Shown: piece after piece, positions 49,835 to 60,188 of the stretch | Numbering within the stretch: position 1 is the stretch's first letter | How the letters are laid out: each line of letters opens with the position of its first letter | DNA from: Saccharomyces mikatae IFO 1815 | Lineage: Eukaryota; Ascomycota; Saccharomycetes; Saccharomycetales; Saccharomycetaceae | Length of the DNA stretch: 64,000 nucleotides | Direction of reading: 5' to 3' | NCBI RefSeq assembly: GCF_947241705.1 | Contig: NC_079261.1 | Coordinates: forward strand, 496,001 to 560,000 | The notes under the pieces: generated by a model | What the model was told of the DNA's origin: nothing | What the model saw: only the letters and a program-made list of their open reading frames with translations | Database searches by the model: none | Program-made: the position numbers and the translations under genes

Positions 49835-52800
49835 TTATGAATGACGCTCTTGTGGCTGGATGGACAAAAACATTTGCAGATTCTCTAATAAATTAGGGTT
49901 AATAGTTTTCAGAAATTCTTGGTATCTTTCTACTCCTAGATGTGATTCAAGATATTCCATAGTTTGAGATATAAAATTTTTTAAACTGATGTTGTGCACC
50001 GGATCATTGGTTTTGCATAATTCATGATATCTCAATTGTTCGGAGGTTAAAGGATGGAAGGCAATTGACTGTTCTGTGACAATATCATTTAAATGGTACT
50101 TTTCGCAATCTCCATTATTACTTTCGTTGATTTCTTCCAGCATTTCGATCCACAAAGATGCAATGGATGAGAACTCAGTCAAAATAGGGACTAAGCCAGT
50201 CCTTAATAAACTTGAGATCCCCAATATATGAACTTTCTTAAATTTAGGATCAAAGATATCTTTAAAACATACTATCCATCCAGTTAGAAGCTTGTTTACA
50301 ACGAAATCGAACGGCTGGTCCTTGGATACTACTTTTCTTATCGATTCCGACATGTGCATATTTTCATGAAAATTTGGCAGGTTTTCATGATAAGCAGCTA
50401 AGAAATTCATTAAGGCGTCGGGATTTACGTATGCGATCCGAGCGATAACCTGAATGATTTGAGAGCATAAATAAGATGAAGGAGCTTCCTCTAAAAAAAT
50501 CGCATCGAATAAAGCTGATAATACACCAGTTTCATAGAAATTCTGCAACAGAAGATTTTCGTAGTCCGACTCATTTGATAATATTAAAATTTCCCAAATT
50601 TCTAGAATCAATTGAAACGAATCCTCCCTCAACTTCAAGAGATATTTGGACATTTGTTTAAAAATATCTTGAAATGTGTTGTTAGCGAAAAATCCCACAG
50701 GATTCAAAATCAATGTATAACTCTTGATAATTTCAAGTAAAGTTGGTAGAATCTCTGTGTGTGTCTCGATACCATACTTAAGAAACGGTACCAACTCAAC
50801 TAACTTATCATCAAATTCTTGTTCTTGTGACGAAAAATTTTGAAGAAGCATACCCCATAGTTCATACCCGTCTTCGCTTAATAATTGATATTGCATAGAA
50901 GAGGGATCGCATGCTAATGCAACCACGGGTATGGCGATATCCCATGTTAAGTGCGACTGTGGACCTAAAGATGATACCAAGTGTCTCAATAACCTCAATA
51001 ATGCATTTGCCAAAATAGCTTCGGCAGCATTATTTGTTGCTATTTCCCAAAGATTTGGTATGATTTGTAAAATTTCGACTAATAGATCTCTGCTAATCAA
51101 TGGTTTTGTTTGGATTATTATGTCACTTAATGTATTTAGAACATACAATCTAGTCTCAGTTAACGAAACGGATGGTAGGATTTTTCTCAATAATAAATGA
51201 ACATTCTCAGTCAAAAATGGCTGAAATGTATCCTTGTTGAAATTCCAATCATCAATCATAGTTCTGATTGTTTGGACAGTAGTTAACAAAACAACTTTGT
51301 CATCTTCGTTAGTTAAGAAATTCGTGAATAATTTGTAACATGAACTTTTAGACTCCTCGGAACATTTAACGATAGACCATTCGTTTATAATCAAAGCAAC
51401 TCTCCTTCGAATAATCTTCAACTCATCACCCGATATGTTCGTATTCGTTGCTTCTGGTAAAAAAACCTGAATTAGCAATCTGTCAAAATCTACCATTTCA
51501 CTAACAGCAGATGCACTTAATTGGAAACTTGCGTAAATTGCGTCTTTTCTCAAAAAATCGTCCAATGAGTTTGACAGTTCTGAGGCATCACTTTCAATTT
51601 TCTTCAATAAGTATGGAACTAACAGTTCAGAGAAAGTGTTTATCAAGTCTTGAAAAAAATTTTCTGCACAGGGTCTGATTTGGTATTCGTAACTCGTAGC
51701 CATTTGTTCGTTTATCCATTCTTCTGGGTCCATAAACCAATTTTCTAGTTCAGTTGGTCTTAACCTCAAGTACCATTCCATTAAATTATCGACCAACCTT
51801 GTGATTAAATTTTCATTCAAAAACTCTGTATTTATTTTGTTGATAGAAGCATCTATCGTTAGCTTATCGCTTCTTGCTTTTAAAGTAATGGCACCTTTTT
51901 TGTGAATGAAATTAATGACTCTCTTAAGAATTAAAAGTCCTCTGATAGCATTTTGTTCCCAAAAGTCCCCAGTAACGTCAGAATTCTCTTTATATACTAT
52001 AGGAGCTTTGTTAAAAATCAACCTAGTGTAGGTAATTAGAATTTGAGTAGAACATGGGAGTAATATGAAATTAGCCGGAGATCCAGTTACTAAATTAAAG
52101 TATAATTTACCTAAGCATTTGATAAATTTTTCGTAAATGTCAAATTTCCTAAAGTTTTCATGGTTTGAAATCAGCATCTCAAAGTGTGAAACAGATAGCT
52201 TAATAAAATCGCAAACGGATTGATCAGTTTGAGGACGTTCATACCCTTCACAAATTATTCTTCTTAAAACTTTTAGTGATAAATAAGAAACCTGCAAACT
52301 GGACAGATTTTCATAGTTGAGGTTGGAGGAAGTTGTCCAATTTTCAAAGAATTGTAAGTATATCCTAACAATTAATGGGAATATCAAAGGAACTTTACTT
52401 TGCATAGCAGGTCGACATCTTCCTATTCTCGCCGTACCTAGTACTTTAATGATTTGATTCACATGCATCAATATGTTATAAATTTTAATCGAGTCTTTTC
52501 TTATGGTCTCATCGTTTAATAGGTTTTCCAAGTCCTCAAATAAATTTGGCCATTCTACCGGGAAATCTAGTCTTGCAATCCTTGCTGCAGCTTGTGCATT
52601 TTGTATACAAAGTTGATTGTTTTGTTCATCGATCATTTCAAAAAGACGACCTCTAATGGAAGCCTTTTCGTCTTTAGGTATAGCGTTAACTCTAGAGGAC
52701 CTCCAATACTTATCCACACCGTTTTTAAACTGAATTACCGCCAACCATCTAATTTGCAATGAATTTGACAAATTGAGATATATCGACTGCAATAAGAAAT

Positions 52801-52933
52801 GGAATCCGGCCTGAGTTTCCCATTGCTTTAGTTGTTGTTCGGCTAATTTTTGAACTTCAGACCTAATATGTTGTGGATTACTTGCCTGTTCAAGCACTTG
52901 AACCAAGTTTAACTCATTAAGAGAAGAGGTCAT
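49835..52933 (-). CDS. KAP120: Karyopherin Kap120
   Basis: The 1032-residue protein equals S. cerevisiae Kap120 in length. It is an importin-11-like beta-karyopherin; known cargoes include Rpf1 and Swi6, and it helps 60S export. The importin-beta N-terminal Ran-binding domain is at about residues 25-110 (it includes QKLAEQQLKQWETQAG). The remainder is a chain of HEAT repeats with regular Leu-rich helices. There are no membrane segments. The acidic loops are short. Confidence 0.96.
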   Translation of the reverse strand: MTSSLNELNLVQVLEQASNPQHIRSEVQKLAEQQLKQWETQAGFHFLLQSIYLNLSNSLQIRWLAVIQFKNGVDKYWRSSRVNAIPKDEKASIRGRLFEMIDEQNNQLCIQNAQAAARIARLDFPVEWPNLFEDLENLLNDETIRKDSIKIYNILMHVNQIIKVLGTARIGRCRPAMQSKVPLIFPLIVRIYLQFFENWTTSSNLNYENLSSLQVSYLSLKVLRRIICEGYERPQTDQSVCDFIKLSVSHFEMLISNHENFRKFDIYEKFIKCLGKLYFNLVTGSPANFILLPCSTQILITYTRLIFNKAPIVYKENSDVTGDFWEQNAIRGLLILKRVINFIHKKGAITLKARSDKLTIDASINKINTEFLNENLITRLVDNLMEWYLRLRPTELENWFMDPEEWINEQMATSYEYQIRPCAENFFQDLINTFSELLVPYLLKKIESDASELSNSLDDFLRKDAIYASFQLSASAVSEMVDFDRLLIQVFLPEATNTNISGDELKIIRRRVALIINEWSIVKCSEESKSSCYKLFTNFLTNEDDKVVLLTTVQTIRTMIDDWNFNKDTFQPFLTENVHLLLRKILPSVSLTETRLYVLNTLSDIIIQTKPLISRDLLVEILQIIPNLWEIATNNAAEAILANALLRLLRHLVSSLGPQSHLTWDIAIPVVALACDPSSMQYQLLSEDGYELWGMLLQNFSSQEQEFDDKLVELVPFLKYGIETHTEILPTLLEIIKSYTLILNPVGFFANNTFQDIFKQMSKYLLKLREDSFQLILEIWEILILSNESDYENLLLQNFYETGVLSALFDAIFLEEAPSSYLCSQIIQVIARIAYVNPDALMNFLAAYHENLPNFHENMHMSESIRKVVSKDQPFDFVVNKLLTGWIVCFKDIFDPKFKKVHILGISSLLRTGLVPILTEFSSIASLWIEMLEEINESNNGDCEKYHLNDIVTEQSIAFHPLTSEQLRYHELCKTNDPVHNISLKNFISQTMEYLESHLGVERYQEFLKTINPNLLENLQMFLSIQPQERHS

Positions 52934-53386
52934 TTTTAGCGGATACCTTTTAAAGTTTTATTCGATTGAATGTGGAGGAAAGCCGGGACAGTCAACAGTT
53001 TGTCGTAACTCCTTTTCTGAATCACCGTATGTACCAAGAAAATCTGGCAGAATATTAAGTTACCCAATTATTGAATTTCAAGTCTTGACTAGTAAACGTG
53101 CGTTATGAAAGTACTAGTTAAAAAAAAAGGTGATTTATTTGGAGATATTATTTTATTCATCTTGCTTGAAGATGCTCATCAAATAAAAATCGTACGAAGA
53201 GATTTATTCTGCGTCTCACCAAAGTTGTGAGATTTGCAATTGAGAAGTATTTTGGGCACTTAATCCTTGTTGACTTTCACTTCCCTTAACGTTCTCCTCG
53301 TCGCTAAATTTTACAGACGTTTTTAATTTTTTACTTGCTATATAATTCCATCTATTTATTTCAGCACCTAGTGGATGGAGCAGAAA
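52934..53386. other. KAP120 upstream and NAN1 downstream region
   Basis: A 453-bp AT-rich stretch with an A8 run at about 53122. I see no gene, LTR or clear operator. Confidence 0.5.
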
Positions 53387-56077
53387 CTACGTGATCACTT
53401 TCATTACACGATCGAAAAATGTATCCATTTGCACATTTTGAATATTGTCAAACATGCTTGTAAAACTGTTCATATTGACTAGCTTATCCTTCTTTTCGCC
53501 GTTTATAAATTCCAAAGTGATGTCTTCTTCATCTTCGTCGTTACTATCAGCATTATTATTCCTAGCAGCACTTTTTTTACCTCTTGATGTTAATTTTTTT
53601 AGTTGCTCTGCAAACGCATCAGTGTTTGAGACGGTAGAAGTAGTGGTGCTACTTACCAGTCCATCCATTATGCTTTCATTATTAACTTCATCGGATAACT
53701 GAGTATTCACGGTGGTTCCGACAACACCTAATGTGGAATTTATGTCCAGGAATATGAAATCAGTGTCATAATTCCAACCGATCCAAGATATGTATTCGCA
53801 GTGTGTGAAGTTACCTAATTTTCTAGATAATTCAGAATCAAATATAATAATACGGGATTTGTATTTCGTGGTTGGTATACCTTCAAAATCAGTTAGTTGT
53901 TGATTTACTACGAGTGCAATGTTGCCTGTTTTTTCATCACAAGTAATCAGTCTATCCAGGTGACCGTTTTTGTAAACTCCGTTAACGAACGGATATAAGT
54001 CAAAACTGTTTATAACTTGACCTTGCAATAGGTTGATTGCACTTAATGTAGTTCTGGTAGCTACGATCAAATTCGTATCATTGATCAATTTAACGGTTTG
54101 GATTTCAGAGTCTAATGTGAATTCACTGACAGTCTTTGTATTTTCCAAAGATTCAAACTTTTTGAAAGTGTCGAAATCTAGAATTTGCAATTTGTCATCA
54201 AAACCATGGAATATTAGAGACCCATCTTGAGACCAAGCCAAAGAGACAGAATTACTGAAGTGATTGAAATTTGGTAAGGAAATTTTTTTCAAGCACCAGT
54301 TGCTTTCATGAGAGTCGAATGACCAAAATTTCAACCCACCATTGTTATCTGCCGTTAAACAGCCTTGGCTATTATTGACAGATCTTGGAGAAGGCAAAAT
54401 TTTGGTAATCGGGACACTTATTCCGTGTGGGTTTATCACTTTTGTCTTTAGATTCCAACTTGTTTCATTATCATTCTTAGTCCAAAACTTGAGGACATGG
54501 GTTAAATCCTTGGAAGATAAAAGATCGTTTGGTGGATATTCAATTTCGTATGTAATCATCCATTGCCCATCTTTAGTGAATTTCAAGTCAGTTATTATTG
54601 GATCTTGTAAATTAAGTTCAAATCTAACTTTACCCATTGAGTTATTGACACCTGATGTTAAATACTGATAATTAACCTGTTCGTTTTTATAAAAGTCAAA
54701 AATTTGAATAGCAGAAATGTGTGAGAAATATAAATTCTTGTTAATAGGATTTATTTCTACATTTGTGGTAAAATCCTGTCTTTTCGATTTAATCACTTTT
54801 CTTGATTGTTTCTTTTTAGAGTGGTTGAGGGAGCCAATTGAGCTGGAGTTCTTAGTATTGATGGCAGAGATCGGTTGCTGAATGTGCTTTATGGTGCTAC
54901 TAAACACCGGTAATGGCCCGTTAATCGATAATTTAGAGGTCAAGTCTGAAGCGCTCAAGAGTAAAAATTGATAGTCAGAATTTGAGTTGTTTTCAGTCAT
55001 CTGTAAAATTAGAGAGTAGTAGTTACCTTGTGGCCCCAATACTTGACAGTCGATTATGATACCGTTCAAACGGGGCAGGAATTGCTGAGAGTTTGTTGCT
55101 AATTGCCATAAACTCATAACCTTCTCCCAACCACCAGACAATAAATAGGTTCCATCTTGTGAGAATGCTAGTGATAAAACGGAATCGATATGCCATTTGA
55201 GCAACCTTACTTGTAAATCGGCCAGGTTCACAATACTTATAACTCCAGAGGCAAACCCAATGGCTAATTGTTGACCCACATTGTCTATAGCCATACATGA
55301 AACGTATCTTGTATTAGAGGATAGGGATTGAGTCTGTGAAGAAAGGACGGAACTGAGGGGGAAGTTCATATTGACGGAGTCATCAAAAAGTGAAACAACT
55401 GAAATAGATTTGTGTTCATGGTCTTTGGTTGAAGCATCTTTGCATATATGAGTCAATAGTTTACCGTTGGAGGAAACATTCGACAATATGATGTTATTCC
55501 ATTCTGCTTGGTCAGTTACATCAAATTGCTTCTTGGTGTCATTAAACTCCAGCCCGTGTAATCTATATGACTGTAACGAGTTGTGTGCCTTTTGGCTGGG
55601 GTCCTTGAATGTCGTCAAAAGCCTGTAGCTGCCCTTATTATGAAAAACATTCAAAAGCTTTTCATTTTCCAAGGAGATTTTGAAGTGCTTAGGGGACTCC
55701 ACCAGTTTTCCTTTATAGTTTAGAACGACCACATGGCCATTCTTGGTGAATACTGTAATTAGATGAGCATCCTCCTGTTGCGAAACAGTTATATCACCCA
55801 GCAGTATCTTCACAATGGATTCATTATCGTCTTGTTCCTGTGAAAAGATTTCGGACAGCGTGGAATTGTTCGCAAACTTCAAAGTCTTGACACATTGTCT
55901 AGTTTCCACTGAATATACCTTAATTTGGTTGTTGAAAGGGATAATATAGTTTCGTTGGTCGTGTGACAGACGGGCAATATTCTTATTGCCGGTCACTGAA
56001 CTGAAATTATTCAACGTCGGTTTCCCACCAGATACGACCGAGAGTTTATACTGTTCAATACCCAGGGATTGCGTCAT
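53387..56077 (-). CDS. NAN1: U3 snoRNP / t-UTP subunit Nan1 (Utp17)
   Basis: The 896-residue protein equals S. cerevisiae Nan1/Utp17 in length. It is a WD-repeat member of the t-UTP (UTP-A) subcomplex, which binds nascent pre-rRNA and starts small-subunit processome assembly in the nucleolus. WD-like blades are scattered through the protein; one clear example is DSVLSLAFSQDGTYLLSGGW at about residue 295. The C-terminal 150 residues hold a Ser/Thr-rich and acidic stretch (NADSNDEDEEDITLEF), then a conserved helical end. Its promoter has adjacent RRPE and PAC elements. Confidence 0.96.
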   Translation of the reverse strand: MTQSLGIEQYKLSVVSGGKPTLNNFSSVTGNKNIARLSHDQRNYIIPFNNQIKVYSVETRQCVKTLKFANNSTLSEIFSQEQDDNESIVKILLGDITVSQQEDAHLITVFTKNGHVVVLNYKGKLVESPKHFKISLENEKLLNVFHNKGSYRLLTTFKDPSQKAHNSLQSYRLHGLEFNDTKKQFDVTDQAEWNNIILSNVSSNGKLLTHICKDASTKDHEHKSISVVSLFDDSVNMNFPLSSVLSSQTQSLSSNTRYVSCMAIDNVGQQLAIGFASGVISIVNLADLQVRLLKWHIDSVLSLAFSQDGTYLLSGGWEKVMSLWQLATNSQQFLPRLNGIIIDCQVLGPQGNYYSLILQMTENNSNSDYQFLLLSASDLTSKLSINGPLPVFSSTIKHIQQPISAINTKNSSSIGSLNHSKKKQSRKVIKSKRQDFTTNVEINPINKNLYFSHISAIQIFDFYKNEQVNYQYLTSGVNNSMGKVRFELNLQDPIITDLKFTKDGQWMITYEIEYPPNDLLSSKDLTHVLKFWTKNDNETSWNLKTKVINPHGISVPITKILPSPRSVNNSQGCLTADNNGGLKFWSFDSHESNWCLKKISLPNFNHFSNSVSLAWSQDGSLIFHGFDDKLQILDFDTFKKFESLENTKTVSEFTLDSEIQTVKLINDTNLIVATRTTLSAINLLQGQVINSFDLYPFVNGVYKNGHLDRLITCDEKTGNIALVVNQQLTDFEGIPTTKYKSRIIIFDSELSRKLGNFTHCEYISWIGWNYDTDFIFLDINSTLGVVGTTVNTQLSDEVNNESIMDGLVSSTTTSTVSNTDAFAEQLKKLTSRGKKSAARNNNADSNDEDEEDITLEFINGEKKDKLVNMNSFTSMFDNIQNVQMDTFFDRVMKVIT

Positions 56078-56174
56078 GCTGATGATTTCTTACAACAATT
56101 TTAGTTCCTACTTATATTTGGTGCGACAACAGCCTACATAACTCTTTTATAAGCTGTGCCAAAGATCATCTGTT

Positions 56175-56200
56175 TGAAAAATTTCATCTCATCTCATCGC
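56175..56200 (-). promoter_or_regulatory. RRPE and PAC elements of NAN1
   Basis: TGAAAAATTT (56175-56184) is a perfect RRPE core. CTCATCGC (56193-56200) is the exact reverse complement of the PAC core GCGATGAG. They sit 8 bp apart, about 100-125 bp upstream of the NAN1 start. This pair, bound by Stb3 and by Dot6/Tod6, marks ribosome-biogenesis genes. Confidence 0.8.
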
Positions 56201-56490
56201 CAGGAAAAAGAAAGGAAAAATTTTTTGGTTTTCTTTTCAACTGTCACATCACTTACCACGTACCCTAAGCTGTTGATTATCTCAACCCTAGAAATTCATT
56301 GTATTACCCTACCTTCGAAGGCCAAGATTCGACCCTTCAAAAAACATTAATCATCACGACGACGTTTTCAATCACGATGAAGCAGTGGTCTGCATTAATG
56401 GTTCTATCAACGACAATTGGTCTATAAAATCTGTTTTACACAGCAATAGATTCAATGGATGATTTTTGCTTATTCCCTTTGGACTTTCAT

Positions 56491-56503
56491 TTTCGCGTCG
56501 CGT
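56491..56503 (-). promoter_or_regulatory. SCB-like site upstream of HHO1, candidate
   Basis: TTTCGCG is the reverse complement of the Swi4 box CGCGAAA and overlaps a CGCGTCGCGT repeat. It lies about 180 bp upstream of the HHO1 ATG. A role in cell-cycle expression of histone H1 is plausible but unproven. Confidence 0.4.
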
Positions 56504-56676
56504 TCTATGCCGTTGTTGTTGTTTTTTGTGTGGAAAAGCGGGCGGCGAAAGTTTTTTGTTTATCTGCCTTTTATTTAAAGAGAAGGAGCAATTATATATT
56601 TGGGGAAGATGTTGTTTACGGGCACCTGATAACGATTCGTAGCAAGAACAGCAATCATAATCACATACTAAGCAAT

Positions 56677-57465
56677 ATGGCACCCAAAAAACCTACTACC
56701 AAGACTACAAGTAAGGGCAAGAAACCCGTGACTAGCAAGAGCAAGGAGAAACCGACTATCAAAGCCGCTGTTAAGAAAACAGCAGCAAAAAAGGAGGAAC
56801 CTTCTTCCAAGAGTTACAGAGAGTTGATCGTAGAAGGGCTCACGGCTTTGAAGGAGCGTAAGGGATCCAGTCGTCCTGCACTCAAAAAGTTTATCAAGGA
56901 GAACTACCCTATCGTTGGGTCAACAAGCAATTTTGATTTGTACTTCAACAATGCGATCAAGAAAGGTGTGGAAGTCGGTGATTTTGAACAGCCAAAGGGC
57001 CCCGCTGGGACTTTGAAGCTGGTTAAAAAGAAATCTCCAGAGTCGAAGAAATCTCCAGAGCCAAAGAAAGAGACCAGCCCTAAACCTAAGCAAGCCGCTA
57101 CTTCCGTAAGTACGGCTACATCAAAGGCAAAGGTCGCAGCTACAAAACCAACGCCAAAGAAAGTAGTGAAAAAAAAATCGCCTACCGTTACCGCCAAGAA
57201 GGCCTCTTCGCCTTCTTCACTGACCTATAAAGAAATGATCCTAAAGAGCATGCCAGAACTTAATGATGGTAAAGGCTCCAGTCGTATTGTCCTGAAAAAG
57301 TATGTCAAAGACACCTTTTCATCAAAGTTAAAAACAAGCTCGAATTTTGACTATTTGTTTAATAGTGCTATCAAGAAATGTGTTGAAAATGGCGAACTGG
57401 TGCAACCAAAGGGCCCCTCAGGCATTATTAAACTAAATAAGAAAAAGGTCAAACTCTCCACCTAA
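56677..57465 (+). CDS. HHO1: Linker histone H1
   Basis: The 262-residue protein matches S. cerevisiae Hho1 (258). Yeast H1 is unusual in having two globular winged-helix domains. Here they lie at about residues 45-115 ([20 protein letters not shown]) and 185-255 ([19 protein letters not shown]), joined by a Lys/Pro/Ala/Ser-rich linker with SPEXKK-type repeats. Hho1 binds linker DNA and restrains recombination and chromatin opening. The ATG at 56677 (MAPKKP) fits the family start; an in-frame ATG also exists 222 bp upstream. The linker is four residues longer, with a duplicated KSPE unit. Confidence 0.96.
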   Translation: MAPKKPTTKTTSKGKKPVTSKSKEKPTIKAAVKKTAAKKEEPSSKSYRELIVEGLTALKERKGSSRPALKKFIKENYPIVGSTSNFDLYFNNAIKKGVEVGDFEQPKGPAGTLKLVKKKSPESKKSPEPKKETSPKPKQAATSVSTATSKAKVAATKPTPKKVVKKKSPTVTAKKASSPSSLTYKEMILKSMPELNDGKGSSRIVLKKYVKDTFSSKLKTSSNFDYLFNSAIKKCVENGELVQPKGPSGIIKLNKKKVKLST

Positions 57466-58110
57466 AAAAAACGAAAACTCAAACAAGAATAACAATGATG
57501 ATAGCAATAATAAATTTATTCCTTTTCTTTACTTTGGTGTCCCATCACAATTAAAATTTTGTATTATTCCTAAATTTTCCTTTCTCTCTACTCTTTAATC
57601 TTATTAAAGTGTTTACTGCCGGTACTGTAAATCTCTATTCTGTTTCTCTCCGCTGCTTATTTTGTGATTTTATTCGGGTGAACACTTTTGTATGCTTTTA
57701 TTCAAATTCTATCCTTCCCATTCTATACTATATGTACTTCTCTTAAATATATAATGTAAAGTGTGTAGATAAACTGTTTTATTTCAGGTAATAGAATATG
57801 TATGAAAACTCCCTAGACACATTATAATGTATGACCTATTAATGTTCGAGTCAGCATAATTAGTACCCTAAGATTCTATATCAAAACCTATACATTTTTG
57901 CCCCTTCCCGCAAAAGCCCGGAAAGACCTCACTTGGCTATTTTTCCTCAGTATTTTGCCCTTCCTTGTAAACATATTAATAATAATATAATGTTTACTAT
58001 TGACGTCTGCACCTATTGTCTAGCCAACACCTAAGATTGTGGTTGTGCCATCAACGACTGAAAGCCTTTCGTACCAATTTGTTCTTGGTTACTTCTTTTT
58101 GCCATTCGCC
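57466..58110. other. HHO1 3' region and TBF1 promoter
   Basis: A 645-bp region. ACCCTAA at 57865-57871, 240 bp before the TBF1 ATG, matches the core recognised by Tbf1 itself. Nothing else specific is seen. Confidence 0.5.
57865..57871 (+). promoter_or_regulatory. Tbf1-like site in the TBF1 promoter, candidate
   Basis: ACCCTAA is the reverse complement of the TTAGGGT core bound by Tbf1. Its place upstream of TBF1 would allow autoregulation. Seven bases can occur by chance. Confidence 0.35.
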
Positions 58111-59802
58111 ATGGATTCGCAACTATCCAATAACAACGAAAGCATGAACCGCTTTAATGACATCATCCAAAGTCTGCCCGCAAGAACTAGGTTGACTATA
58201 TGCTCGTTATGTTTGCTGGACAATATCTCCACTCAGCTGCTGAGGTTTCTAATCCTTAATGCCAACTCTCCCAATATTATAGCGGTTTTGACCGATCAGA
58301 CGGCTTTCCTGAGCTCAGGCGAAACAGAAATTTTTCAAACGCTAGTTAAACTTTTCAAGCAAATCAGAATGATTTATCATACCAGGTCGCCCTTGCTGTC
58401 TGTTCATGACGTTGCGCCTGGTCTATGGTTCCCTAATTCTCCCCCACCTCTCATATTGAGAGGCCATGAGCCCTTTATTATTACTGCCATAAGAAAGGCC
58501 AATCTGCTGACATTTCTTTTGACATCGCTAAACTGCCTCAATTACGGATTCGAGTTGCTACAGTCGATATTTCTTGATATTTTCTGTCCGAACACAAATA
58601 CCGTGGGCAATAATTCCTTGGAGCAAAGTGGAAAGTTTTTGAAATCGCAAGCCATCTTGTACCTTGATTTGAAAACGCAGGCTTACATTGCCGGCTTGAA
58701 AGACTTCCAGGACGAGGCAAACGAGGTTTCGGCGGAGAAAAAACAGGAACTTTTGGATCTGATCTTCCCATCCAACCTGGCTGATATACTCGTGCAGAGA
58801 AGGACCGGCGATTCTGGAGACATTACACTTTTGACTCCGTCAGAGAAAGATTTTGTCGAGAGGTGTGATCGTCGTAGAGAAAATTTGAAGATTGTTCAGG
58901 ATTTTAATTCTTTAACCCAAAGCTATGAATGGTCTCAGTTTATTAGAGAATTGCTAGATTATTGTAATAAAAATATGGGCCTTATCATATGGGGCAGAAA
59001 AGGTCGTGGAAAATCGCCATTATACGACTTTGATGCGAACGAGTTTGATCCCCAAGTACTCTTCTCTACTGGGACCAGAACTTTAGAATTCATGGACGAT
59101 CAAAACCAGTCGAACAGTACGTCTGCGTTTTTAACATCTTCTCGCCCAAGTCACTATAATATTCAACCGGCTTCCACAGGTGCCTCTACTAAAAATCCAG
59201 CCATCACACAATCCATTGTAGATGCCGCTGTTGCAGCTTCTATGAGCAACAGCAGTGCTGGCCCTCATTCTGCTCATAACAGCAACAATAGCGGTAACAA
59301 TACTGGCAGTATTGGGCTAAGAAAACCTAAGGCAAAACGAACTTGGTCTAAGGAAGAAGAAGAAGCGCTAGTAGAAGGTCTTAAAGAAGTTGGCCCATCG
59401 TGGTCCAAGATCCTGGATTTATATGGCCCCGGTGGTAAAATTACTGAGAACCTGAAAAACAGAACGCAAGTTCAATTAAAAGATAAAGCCCGTAATTGGA
59501 AATTGCAATACTTGAAGAGTGGTAAACCCTTACCTGATTACTTGATAAAAGTGACTGGTAACTTGGAAAAAATTTATAAAACAAAAAAAAAATTCTCACA
59601 ATCTCCAAATTCATCGGCTATTTTGGAACAAAATTTATCGCAACATCCCTCATCGGCTGCATCAACTAATAATGAAGATGGTCAGACGCATCAGGAGGAT
59701 TCGCATGGTCAAAATAATGATAATATGCCTTCTAACGGGCTTTTTGGCAATAGTACCTCGGATAACACAGGATTTGACCCTCATTTAGAAGACGGAATGT
59801 AA
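58111..59802 (+). CDS. TBF1: TTAGGG-binding factor Tbf1
   Basis: The 563-residue protein matches S. cerevisiae Tbf1 (562). Tbf1 is an essential factor that binds TTAGGG-like sites in subtelomeres and at snoRNA promoters, with barrier and activating roles. The N-terminal TRF homology-like dimerisation region spans about residues 10-330. A Ser/Asn/His-rich linker follows. The single Myb/SANT domain is at about 405-465 (KRTWSKEEEEALVEGLKEVG), with telobox-like VQLKDKARNW. The polar tail ends in DPHLEDGM. The frame is open upstream from a GTG at 58039; the ATG at 58111 gives the conserved MDSQLSNNNES. Confidence 0.96.
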   Translation: MDSQLSNNNESMNRFNDIIQSLPARTRLTICSLCLLDNISTQLLRFLILNANSPNIIAVLTDQTAFLSSGETEIFQTLVKLFKQIRMIYHTRSPLLSVHDVAPGLWFPNSPPPLILRGHEPFIITAIRKANLLTFLLTSLNCLNYGFELLQSIFLDIFCPNTNTVGNNSLEQSGKFLKSQAILYLDLKTQAYIAGLKDFQDEANEVSAEKKQELLDLIFPSNLADILVQRRTGDSGDITLLTPSEKDFVERCDRRRENLKIVQDFNSLTQSYEWSQFIRELLDYCNKNMGLIIWGRKGRGKSPLYDFDANEFDPQVLFSTGTRTLEFMDDQNQSNSTSAFLTSSRPSHYNIQPASTGASTKNPAITQSIVDAAVAASMSNSSAGPHSAHNSNNSGNNTGSIGLRKPKAKRTWSKEEEEALVEGLKEVGPSWSKILDLYGPGGKITENLKNRTQVQLKDKARNWKLQYLKSGKPLPDYLIKVTGNLEKIYKTKKKFSQSPNSSAILEQNLSQHPSSAASTNNEDGQTHQEDSHGQNNDNMPSNGLFGNSTSDNTGFDPHLEDGM

Positions 59803-60188
59803 CTTGTCGGGCTGCACTGATTTTCAACTCCATTAAACTGTTCATAACTATACATGCATTTTTGGATATTTGGTCCATTGTAGTATGTATGGTTTTTGAT
59901 ATATTTCCGTTTGTGCGTTGTCATTCTTTAACCAATACTCTATTCTGTAGTATTTTCTTTCTCTTTCCATTTTTTTTCCTTTTTCCTATATATGGTTGTT
60001 ACTCTTGAAGAAATAGGAATTATTGTATAATTATATAATATCCAAGATAAAAATATGTTGTAATATTCTGTGTTTGGAACTTTTCGTAGTTTGAGGAGTA
60101 CGAATTATTTAAGACAAAAAAACCAACCTATTCTATTTGTACAAATGTAAAAGCGTGCATCATCGGTCTGACGCTATTTTAGCTTTTA
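59803..60188. other. Convergent 3' region between TBF1 and TAF14
   Basis: A 386-bp AT-rich stretch between convergent genes, with T-rich runs near 59970. I see no further gene. Confidence 0.55.

Larger units (their letters stand above)
56078..56676. other. Divergent promoter between NAN1 and HHO1
   Basis: A 599-bp region. On the NAN1 side it has RRPE and PAC (56175-56200). ACCCTAA at 56262-56268 resembles a Tbf1 core. On the HHO1 side it has an SCB-like TTTCGCG at 56491. An open frame in phase with HHO1 covers 56455-56676. Confidence 0.6.

Noticed and set aside
56904-57197. A 97-codon hydrophobic frame antisense to HHO1
   Set aside because: The Phe/Gly/Val-rich peptide is what the antisense of Lys/Ala/Pro codons gives. 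There is no independent support.
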